Positions 56,562 to 64,000 of a stretch of 64,000 nucleotides of DNA are shown here, piece by piece. This stretch comes from Verrucomicrobiota bacterium (lineage in GTDB: Bacteria > Verrucomicrobiota > Verrucomicrobiia > Limisphaerales > JACPZS01): the NCBI GenBank assembly GCA_016195385.1, contig JACPZS010000206.1:1-64000 (forward strand). Reading direction: 5' to 3'. Every line of letters begins with the position of its first letter. The stretch's first letter is position 1. Under the pieces are notes generated by a model. The model saw nothing but the letters and a program-made list of their open reading frames with translations. It ran no database searches and was not told where the DNA came from. The translations under genes were made by a program, and so were the position numbers.

Positions 56562-59500
56562 GTGGAACGAAAATACTTCTCTCTCGCATGGAGCCTAGTC
56601 CGCCTTATCGTTGCTGGTTTCTTCACTCAGCTCATCACACAGGGCGCGGTCGTCATCAACGAAATCCATTTCCGTCCAGACGTCAAAACTGAGCCGGCTC
56701 AATTCATCGAACTCTACAATTCCGGCAGCGAGAACGTTGATCTGAGCGGCTGGTCGCTGACCAACGCGGTTGTTTTCACTTTTCCGGCCGGAACCACGAT
56801 CGCAGCCGATGGCTTCATCGTCGTGGCCCAGAATCCTGCGTTTTTGAAAAAGAAATTCGGCGTCGCGTCGCTCGGTCCGTGGACGCGAACGCTTGGCCGT
56901 AATGGCGATCACGTGGTGTTGCGCAACGCGCAAGGCAAGACCGAGAATGAAGTTCGCTATCAACTTGGATTTCCGTGGCCGACAATTGGCGAAGCGCCCG
57001 GCTACTCGATTGAATTGAGCAATCCGACGCTCGACAACAATCTCGCGGGAAGCTGGCGCGCGTCCGCGGTCGGCAGTGTGGCCACGCAGCGCCAGACCTT
57101 GATCGCCGAAACCGCGGTCTGGAATTATCGCAAAGGAACCAGCGAACCTTCCCAGCCGACGACCGCCTGGCGGCAGCTCGATTTCGATGACTCGGCATGG
57201 TCGGCTGGCGCGACGCCCATCGGCTACGATCCCTCGGTGGCTCTCAACACACGCTTGAACGACATGACCGGCCACTACACTTCGCTGTTTTTCCGGAAGA
57301 AGTTTGCGGTCGAAAATCCGGCGGCGATTTCCAGCCTCGTGCTGGAAGCACTTTATGACGACGGTTTCAAAGTTTGGATCAATGGAGTCAATGTGTTGAA
57401 CCGAAACATCGCGACGACTGAGGTTCCTTTCGACGGCCTCGCGCTTTCGACGCGCGAAGATTCAAGCTGGGAAGTGGATTCACTGCCGCCGCCGGCCACC
57501 TACCTCGTGCCGGGAACCAACGTCATCGCGATTCAGCTTCACAACATTCTTCTGACGAACAGCAGTGATTGTTTTCTCGACCTCCGCTTGCACGGCGAAG
57601 TGAGGCCGGCGTCGCACGGGCCGACACCGGGCGCGCGTAACTCCACATTTGTCACGAACGCACCGCCACAGATCCGCCAGGTCGAGCATTCGCCTCAACA
57701 GCCGACTTCCGGACAATCGGTGCGCATCACGGCGAAGGTTACCGATCCGGATGGCGTCGCGAGTGTCATGCTGCAATACCAGATCGTTGATCCCGGCAGT
57801 TACATCGAACTCGACGATGAGGCCTATCGGACAAATTGGGTTTCCGTGCCAATGAACGATCGCGGCGCGACGCCGGATGCCTTGGGCGGCGACGATATTT
57901 TCTCCGCCGAACTTCCCGCGTCGTTGCAAACGCACCGTCGGCTGATCCGCTATCGCATTTCGGTCGTGGACGCGCTCGGCGCGAGCGTCACGGTTCCGTA
58001 CGCCGACGACCCGCAACCGAACTTTGCTTACTTCGTCTATGACGGCATTCCCGCGTGGCGCGCGGCGATCCAGCCCGGCTCCACCGGCGTCCGTGGAGAA
58101 GTTGTTGATTTTGGAACGAACGTGATGAGCCAGGTTCAGGCTTATCAATTGGTCGCGAAACAAACCGCCATCGAAGAATCGACGTGGGGAATTTATTCCA
58201 ATCGCATCAGCCAATACACCGGCGACGCGTATCTCTGGACCGGCACGCTCGTGTTCGACGGCGACGTTTACGATCATATCCGCTTCAAGGCGCGCGGCGG
58301 CGTCTGGCGTTACGCGATGGGCAAGAACGCGTGGAAGATTAGTTTCAATCACGCTCATCGCTTCACGGCGCGCGACAATTTCGGAGAAAAATATCGAAAC
58401 CCGTGGGCGAAGATGAACTGGCGTCCGAACATCCAGCAAGGCGATTACCAGCATCGCGGCGAACAGGGCTTGTTTGAATCCGTGTCCTACAAGTTGTTCA
58501 ACCTTGCCGGCACCGAGGCTTGCAACACCCACCTCTTCCAACTGCGCGTCATTGACAAATCCTCGGAGACGGGCGCGACGCAGTATGACGGCGATTTTTG
58601 GGGACTCTATCTGGCGGTCGAGGAAGGCGACGGCCCGTTTCTCGACGAGCATCAGCTTCCCGATGGCAATTATTACATGATGCGAAACGGCACGGGTGAT
58701 TTGCAAAATCAGGGCGCAACCGCAGTTTCCGATCGGTCCGACTTGAACAGTTTTATGAACGCCTATCGCGGCGGCAATCTCACCGATGACTGGTGGCGGA
58801 CGAATCTGGATTTGCCGCGCTACTTCAGCTTCCGTTCAATCGTCGAGACCGTGCATGATTACGACATCGACGAGGGGGCGGGGAAAAATTACCTCTACTA
58901 CCACAACCCGCTGACCGGCCGGTGGTCGATCCATCCATGGGACGAAGATTTGACCTGGGCGGACAACATGTACGGCGGCGGCGTGTCGCCGTTCAAGAAT
59001 CGTGTCCTGTCACGGGCCGTGTTCAAAGTGGAATACCAAAACCGCCTTCGCGAAATTCGCGACCTGTTGTTCAATCCCGACCAATGCGGGCAACTGATCG
59101 ACGAGTTCGCCGCGATGATTCACGACCCAGCGGGCGGCCTTTCAATCACCGACGCCGACCGCTGCCAGTGGGACTACAATCCGATCATGACCAACGCCGT
59201 GATTGTCAATTTGTCGAAGGCTGGCCGCGGAAAGTTTTATCTATTCCCGTTTGAAAGCAATGTGCCGAAGAATTTCACCGGCGCGGTGCGGCTGATGAAA
59301 AATTACATCGTGTCCCGCGGCAAGTGGATCGACATCAATCTGGCCAACGACGCCACGATCCCGGAGACGCCGACCGTCACTTCGAGTGGCCCGGTAGGTT
59401 TCCCGGTCAACCAACTTCGCTTCACGTGTTCCGATTATCGTGGGGCCAACGCATTTGCCGCGATGCAATGGCGTCTGGCCGAAGTCACGCCCGCGACCGC

Positions 59501-60605
59501 GCCGTCTTTCGTGTCGGGACGCCCTCGCCGATACGAGATCAACGCTGTTTGGGAAAGTGGTGAACGGAGTGAATTCGCGAGTGAAATCGTGATTCCGTCC
59601 ACCTCGATTGAGGTTGGCAAAACGTATCGCGTCCGCGCGCGTGTAAGAGATCAGACTGGCCGCTGGAGCCATTGGTCAACTCCGCTTGAATTCATCGCCG
59701 GTGAAGCTGACAACGCGCAAGCACTCTGCGAGCACTTGCGAATTTCGGAGATCATGTATCAACCGCCGGCCGGCAGCGAGTTCGAGTTCATCGAATTGCG
59801 CAACACGAGTCCAACGCTGTCGCTGGATCTCGCCGGCGCGTCGCTCACGGGAGTTGGTTTCACTTTTCCATCCAGTGCGGTCGTCCCACCAAATGGATTT
59901 TTGCTCGTCACCGACGCGGACGCCAACAACAACTTCGCCCGCTTCCGAGCACACTATGGAGTTTCGGACGCGGTGCCAGTCGTGGGACCGTACCCGGGCA
60001 AATTGAACAACGCCGGCGATGCGATTGCCATTCAGTTGATGGGCGGGACGATTGTGCAATCCTTGAAGTACGACAACGGAGGCAGTTGGCCGTCGGTTCC
60101 GGCGGGCACGGAGCTTTCCCTTCAGCGAATCCTGACGTCGCAGTCGGTGGACGATCCGACCAATTGGGAAGCTGCGTCGCCCACGCCCGGCTACGCGACG
60201 GAAACCGATCGCGATCATGACGGCATGCCGGACCGCTGGGAAATTGCCCACCGCTTGAATCCAGATGATCCGGCCGATGCCTTGCGGGATGCAGATAGTG
60301 ACGGACGAACCAACCTCGAAGAATTTCAATCCGGCACTGACCCGCGGGATTCTGCGAGTCGCTTGAGAATTACTTCGGCGGTGTTTGACCCGAGCAATGG
60401 CACACTCCAAATCACTTTCACAGGCGCTCTTGGAAAAACTTACTTACTCCAAGCTCGCGACGCTTCCGTCGAAAGCGCTTGGAAATCGCTGGATCGCTTC
60501 GGCCCGGCGGCTTCGAGCGCGACGGCCACGCTCCATGATTTTTCACCGCTTCCCTTGCCAGGAATCGTCCGAATTTACCGCATCGTTATCATCCCAACCG
60601 ACTAA
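56562..60605 (+). CDS. lamin-tail domain + CotH-kinase-like large secreted protein
   Basis: 1347 aa; VVINEIHFRPDVKTEPAQFIELYNSGSENVDLSGWSL; GDFWGLYLAVEEGDGPFLDEHQL...; HPWDEDLTW; second lamin tail RISEIMYQPPAGSEFEFIELRNTS; DRDHDGMPDRWEIAHRLNPDDPADALRDADSDGRTNLEEFQSGTDP. Confidence 0.9.
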   Translation: MERKYFSLAWSLVRLIVAGFFTQLITQGAVVINEIHFRPDVKTEPAQFIELYNSGSENVDLSGWSLTNAVVFTFPAGTTIAADGFIVVAQNPAFLKKKFGVASLGPWTRTLGRNGDHVVLRNAQGKTENEVRYQLGFPWPTIGEAPGYSIELSNPTLDNNLAGSWRASAVGSVATQRQTLIAETAVWNYRKGTSEPSQPTTAWRQLDFDDSAWSAGATPIGYDPSVALNTRLNDMTGHYTSLFFRKKFAVENPAAISSLVLEALYDDGFKVWINGVNVLNRNIATTEVPFDGLALSTREDSSWEVDSLPPPATYLVPGTNVIAIQLHNILLTNSSDCFLDLRLHGEVRPASHGPTPGARNSTFVTNAPPQIRQVEHSPQQPTSGQSVRITAKVTDPDGVASVMLQYQIVDPGSYIELDDEAYRTNWVSVPMNDRGATPDALGGDDIFSAELPASLQTHRRLIRYRISVVDALGASVTVPYADDPQPNFAYFVYDGIPAWRAAIQPGSTGVRGEVVDFGTNVMSQVQAYQLVAKQTAIEESTWGIYSNRISQYTGDAYLWTGTLVFDGDVYDHIRFKARGGVWRYAMGKNAWKISFNHAHRFTARDNFGEKYRNPWAKMNWRPNIQQGDYQHRGEQGLFESVSYKLFNLAGTEACNTHLFQLRVIDKSSETGATQYDGDFWGLYLAVEEGDGPFLDEHQLPDGNYYMMRNGTGDLQNQGATAVSDRSDLNSFMNAYRGGNLTDDWWRTNLDLPRYFSFRSIVETVHDYDIDEGAGKNYLYYHNPLTGRWSIHPWDEDLTWADNMYGGGVSPFKNRVLSRAVFKVEYQNRLREIRDLLFNPDQCGQLIDEFAAMIHDPAGGLSITDADRCQWDYNPIMTNAVIVNLSKAGRGKFYLFPFESNVPKNFTGAVRLMKNYIVSRGKWIDINLANDATIPETPTVTSSGPVGFPVNQLRFTCSDYRGANAFAAMQWRLAEVTPATAPSFVSGRPRRYEINAVWESGERSEFASEIVIPSTSIEVGKTYRVRARVRDQTGRWSHWSTPLEFIAGEADNAQALCEHLRISEIMYQPPAGSEFEFIELRNTSPTLSLDLAGASLTGVGFTFPSSAVVPPNGFLLVTDADANNNFARFRAHYGVSDAVPVVGPYPGKLNNAGDAIAIQLMGGTIVQSLKYDNGGSWPSVPAGTELSLQRILTSQSVDDPTNWEAASPTPGYATETDRDHDGMPDRWEIAHRLNPDDPADALRDADSDGRTNLEEFQSGTDPRDSASRLRITSAVFDPSNGTLQITFTGALGKTYLLQARDASVESAWKSLDRFGPAASSATATLHDFSPLPLPGIVRIYRIVIIPTD

Positions 60606-60743
60606 CCCAAGGTTCGTGACTGACGCGACGAACCTGCCGTGACCAAAGCAGGCATCAACATGCTCGACACTCCTAGCGGACGCGGAGGATTGCAGCGAAC
60701 CGCACGCGATGATGGTGTGGAGAATTGCGTTCATGAAAAAAAA

Positions 60744-62138
60744 TCAGCGTTTCACGGTTCCCGGCGGAGGAAATTTCTTCGCCGCGTCGTCGAGTACGAG
60801 CACCCAGTCGATTTGTTCCCCCTTGTCCGGAGAAAGAAATTCACGTTCACCCGCATTGGGAAATTCACCGATTAGTTTCGCCTTGCCGTCGCGCGGGTTG
60901 AACCACCATGCCTTCACTTTTGCGCCGGTGATTTTGTCCATGCGCACTTTGAAGGCGCGGCCCACGGGTGCATAGACCATCGCGTAGCTGCCGCCGCTGT
61001 CGCGCGTCGCCACGAAACGCCGCGTGCCCGCGCCGGGGACGAGCGTCGGATATTCCGTGGGCACGAGTAACGAGTCATCCGGCACGCGCGTCAGAAACGG
61101 GCGCGACTCGATAAGCCGTTTGCCGATGCCGACCTGAAACGCGCCCGGCTCGTCAATCGCCTCGGTCCAGGGCATCAGCGGCGCGTTGACCGGCTTGCGC
61201 GCCGGCGTGTGCATGGCCCACACGGAATGATGTCCGTAAGTGTGGCCGCAGGCACCGCTGAACACATCCCAGTAGAACGGCCGGCGCACGTCCGCCGCGA
61301 TGGAATGGCCGAAATTCTTCGCGTTGAAGGAAACCGGATGGCCTTCGTAAATCGGTTCGCCGTCCAGCACGGGCTTCACTGGCGTGCGGTCGTAATCCTC
61401 GCGCGTTTTGTCGTAGCGGCCAGTGAACTCGGCACTGTGGCCGTTCTGGCGCATGTTGAAGTCGAGCCAGTTTTCATTGTGAAAGGGCACACTCGAACCT
61501 TGTCCGCCGGTCGGATGAAAAGTGATGAGATGCGCGCCGCTGTCGCCCCGGCGCAACCCGCGCGCCATCGCTCGAAGAATTTCCTTGTGCGCATCGGTCT
61601 CGACCGGCCGGTCGCCGCCGAGGATCCACACGATTCCAGCGTCCTTGTAGCGCCGCCCAATCCATTCGCCGTACGTTTCGGCATTTTGCGGTGTGAAAAT
61701 CTCCGGCCCGGCGCCCCACTTCTTGTTCCATTTGTCGCCCCACGTCGGCAGGAATCCGACGTGGATACCGAACGCGTTGGCCTTGGCGACAATCCAGTCC
61801 ACGTGCTTGAAATAATCTTCGTCCGGCTGCAGCGGATCGTTGTTCTTGAGCGGCAGATGGCCGTAGGCGTTTGGCGCGGTGAGTCCCTCGAACTCGGCCA
61901 GCGTCACGGCTTGCACCAAGTTGAATCCCTTGTCCGCGCGGTTCCGCAAGTAACGCTCGGCGTCCTCGCGATTGAGCCGGTGGAACAATTCCCAGGCCGT
62001 GTCGCCCAGCCAGAAGAACGGACGGCCGTCTGTGGTGACGAGGAAGCGGTGGTTCTCGGAGACTTTCAATCTCGGCAGCGACGCCGCAGTCGCATGGACG
62101 GTGAGCACGAGCGGCAGGAGGATCGCGAGCAAGCGCAT
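60744..62138 (-). CDS. GH140-like glycoside hydrolase (DUF4038, apiosidase-like)
   Basis: [87 protein letters not shown]. Confidence 0.88.
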   Translation of the reverse strand: MRLLAILLPLVLTVHATAASLPRLKVSENHRFLVTTDGRPFFWLGDTAWELFHRLNREDAERYLRNRADKGFNLVQAVTLAEFEGLTAPNAYGHLPLKNNDPLQPDEDYFKHVDWIVAKANAFGIHVGFLPTWGDKWNKKWGAGPEIFTPQNAETYGEWIGRRYKDAGIVWILGGDRPVETDAHKEILRAMARGLRRGDSGAHLITFHPTGGQGSSVPFHNENWLDFNMRQNGHSAEFTGRYDKTREDYDRTPVKPVLDGEPIYEGHPVSFNAKNFGHSIAADVRRPFYWDVFSGACGHTYGHHSVWAMHTPARKPVNAPLMPWTEAIDEPGAFQVGIGKRLIESRPFLTRVPDDSLLVPTEYPTLVPGAGTRRFVATRDSGGSYAMVYAPVGRAFKVRMDKITGAKVKAWWFNPRDGKAKLIGEFPNAGEREFLSPDKGEQIDWVLVLDDAAKKFPPPGTVKR

Positions 62139-62421
62139 ACGCGTGGTTGTTCTTGGATGGGTGATTCCGGGTGGCGGGGACGCTTTCGCTTTCAGGTGAT
62201 GACGAGGATTTTTAATTCGGCAGCATGTTGACCGCGAATAGGCAAAGTCTGTCAAGCCCGTTGACGCGCTGCACCAAGGCGACGCAAGCTCGGCCCGCGA
62301 TGATGACGATCTTGGCGCGGCAACGGGCGGTTAAACCAGGGCAGTTTTCACCTTTTCTTCAAGTTGTTTTAATTGACAGCCGATATTGTTTTTGTTAAAT
62401 GAACTGAAAGTAAGTCCTGCT

Positions 62422-63078
62422 ATGAAAATGAACATTCGGAATAAAATCTTAATTTCGCTCGCGGTGGGTTTGCTGGGCGTGGCCCAAGTCGGTGCGCAAA
62501 CAGTTATCGTGGATACCACGACTCAGCCACCCGATGTTGCAGATGGCTCACCGGACAGTGTTTACGACACGCGCTGGTTGGCGAACAAATTTACGACTGA
62601 CAGCAGCACTTACAATCTAGCGGGAGTCACCCTTACTTTAAGCACTGCAGTGGACACTAGCAGTAGTTTTCAAGTTGAGATTTATTCTGATAGTGCGGGA
62701 ACTCCGAATGCATCGCTGGCTGTTCTATCCGGCAATTCGACCCCAAGTTCTCCAGCAACCTACACTCCTTTAGCGACGTTGCAGTTGAACGCCAATTCTT
62801 CCTATTGGGTTGTCGCTAAAGTTCTCTCTCCAACTGGTGAATATACTTGGCATTTTGCAGGACCAAGTGGTGCTTCCTTTACCGGGGTCGGAAGTCTCGG
62901 AGGCTTTTCTGCCAGCACCGACGCAGGAGCGTCATGGTCAGGTGAAGACGCGAACTTTCCCGCTCTGTTTAGTGTTACTGGGAACGCGACTGTTCCTGAG
63001 CCTTCGTCGTATGCTGCGATTTTTGGCGTGGCCGCTCTTGGCTATGGCGCGTTTTCCCGCCGTCTGCGCCGGGCTTAA
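62422..63078 (+). CDS. PEP-CTERM sorting-domain protein with choice-of-anchor R-like domain
   Basis: signal peptide MKMNIRNKILISLAVGLLGVAQVGAQ; C-terminal VPEPSSYAAIFGVAALGYGAFSRRLRRA. Confidence 0.9.
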   Translation: MKMNIRNKILISLAVGLLGVAQVGAQTVIVDTTTQPPDVADGSPDSVYDTRWLANKFTTDSSTYNLAGVTLTLSTAVDTSSSFQVEIYSDSAGTPNASLAVLSGNSTPSSPATYTPLATLQLNANSSYWVVAKVLSPTGEYTWHFAGPSGASFTGVGSLGGFSASTDAGASWSGEDANFPALFSVTGNATVPEPSSYAAIFGVAALGYGAFSRRLRRA

Positions 63079-63097
63079 TTCGCTCAACTTCATTTTC

Positions 63098-63132
63098 AAA
63101 ACTCGCCCGCGTTTTCGTGGGCGAGTTTTTTT
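63098..63132 (+). terminator. rho-independent terminator after PEP-CTERM gene
   Basis: AAAACTCGCCC-GCGTTTTCGT-GGGCGAGTTTTTTT. Confidence 0.88.
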
Positions 63133-63199
63133 GTCGCTCAAAGCAGTCTGTTTTCCGTCGTTGGCTTGACTTCACATCGCCAAACCGTAGCGTCACCGC

Positions 63200-63475
63200 A
63201 TGTCGAATTCGGGAAACAAGCAGAGGCGGCCCGCCAAGGCCATGCTCTTGGGAGTCGGTTTGGATTCTGACGGCCACCGCCGGGTCACGACCGGGCCAAA
63301 CATCGCCCTGGTTGGTGGCACTCAGGAAACCCACGAGCAGATGACGGAGACGGCGATCAAGATCAACGAGAAGTTGACCGCCAGTGGCAAGCAGTTGCAC
63401 GAAGTCAGCCGGGAAGAATTCGATGACATCGCCAACTCGGTCGGTCTGCGGCGGCATCAGCCCGAGAAAAACTAA
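63200..63475 (+). CDS. small hypothetical protein
   Basis: 91 aa; MSNSGNKQRRPAKAMLLGVGLDSDGHRRVTTGPNIALVGGTQETHEQMTETAIKINEKL, directly upstream of nuoA. Confidence 0.7.
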   Translation: MSNSGNKQRRPAKAMLLGVGLDSDGHRRVTTGPNIALVGGTQETHEQMTETAIKINEKLTASGKQLHEVSREEFDDIANSVGLRRHQPEKN

Positions 63476-63483
63476 AGCCCGTC

Positions 63484-63858
63484 GTGGTCAATTACCCGTC
63501 ATATTTTTTCCTCGCTGTATTCCTCGGCATCGCGATTTTGTTTCCACTCGGACCGCTTCTGCTGGCGCGGCTCTGGGCGGCAAAATTTGCGCCGCAGAAA
63601 TCTGGCGAGCAGAAAAACGCGGTCTATGAATGCGGTCTGGAAACCAAAGGTGACGCCCGCATTCAGTTCAAATCCCACTACTATCTCTACGCGATCATTT
63701 TTCTGATCTTTGACGTGGAGACAATTTTTCTGCTGCCCTTCGCGGTCGCGTTCACGGGATTGCCATTCGGCGCGTTTCTGGCGCTCGTGGTTTTTCTGCT
63801 GCTGCTGGTTGAAGGATTGGCCTGGGCCTGGATGAAAGGTGTGCTGACGTGGCACTGA
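63484..63858 (+). CDS. nuoA: NADH-quinone oxidoreductase subunit A
   Basis: GTG start; NAVYECGLETKGDARIQFKSHYYLYAIIFLIFDVETIFLLPFAVAF. Confidence 0.95.
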   Translation: MVNYPSYFFLAVFLGIAILFPLGPLLLARLWAAKFAPQKSGEQKNAVYECGLETKGDARIQFKSHYYLYAIIFLIFDVETIFLLPFAVAFTGLPFGAFLALVVFLLLLVEGLAWAWMKGVLTWH

Positions 63859-63882
63859 GCATCGCGCGACCACTGACCCCAC

Positions 63883-64000
63883 ATGGATGAAGGACTGCGA
63901 AACGAACTGACCAAGCAGGGAGTTTTCACCACGACGCTGGAAGAACTTTACAATTGGGGGCGGAAAAACTCCGTTTGGCCGCTCCAGTTCGGCCTGGCGT
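63883..64000 (+). CDS. nuoB: NADH-quinone oxidoreductase subunit B (partial, runs off window)
   Basis: [39 protein letters not shown] resembles the NuoB N-terminus. Confidence 0.88.
   Translation, partial: MDEGLRNELTKQGVFTTTLEELYNWGRKNSVWPLQFGLA

Noticed and set aside
57480-58706. 408-aa minus-strand ORF
   Set aside because: Antisense shadow inside the CotH/lamin-tail gene.
1-64000. Diversity-generating retroelement, prompted by the Avd-like four-helix-bundle protein
   Set aside because: No reverse transcriptase ORF and no TR/VR pair seen; the 4HB gene stands alone within inverted repeats.

Overview
The window reads as high-GC bacterial chromosome, most likely Verrucomicrobiota (Pedosphaera/Limisphaera-like). 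That placement is inferred from the gene families: TIGR02999-type ECF sigma factor, WD40 Ser/Thr kinase, FG-GAP/VCBS, CotH/lamin-tail, PEP-CTERM and GH140-like proteins. I did not see rRNA, tRNA, a CRISPR array or a transposase. Housekeeping content: lptF/G-type permease, icd, rsmD, rplM-rpsI, an arginine cluster (argC, argJ, argB, argD, argF) and the start of a nuo operon (nuoA, partial nuoB). The accessory content is concentrated inside the arginine cluster. It includes a nucleotidyltransferase-like gene, an HNH endonuclease with a possible EVE-like N-terminus, a solo MutH/Sau3AI-like endonuclease, a Phd/PIN toxin-antitoxin pair, a divergent remnant of an argJ 3' end, and a four-helix-bundle gene. 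That last gene sits between perfect 32-bp inverted repeats, exactly between the argB stop and the argD start, and is my best candidate for an under-described mobile or domesticated element. Other notable items: an MNT/HEPN pair translationally coupled to an ECF sigma factor; an ABC permease fused in one ORF to an NHL propeller through an internal lipobox; three intergenic palindrome clusters built as inverted pairs whose hairpin arms appear to covary; and two neighbouring genes with single-base frameshifts in G-runs. All calls come from reading the sequence; no database searches were run.
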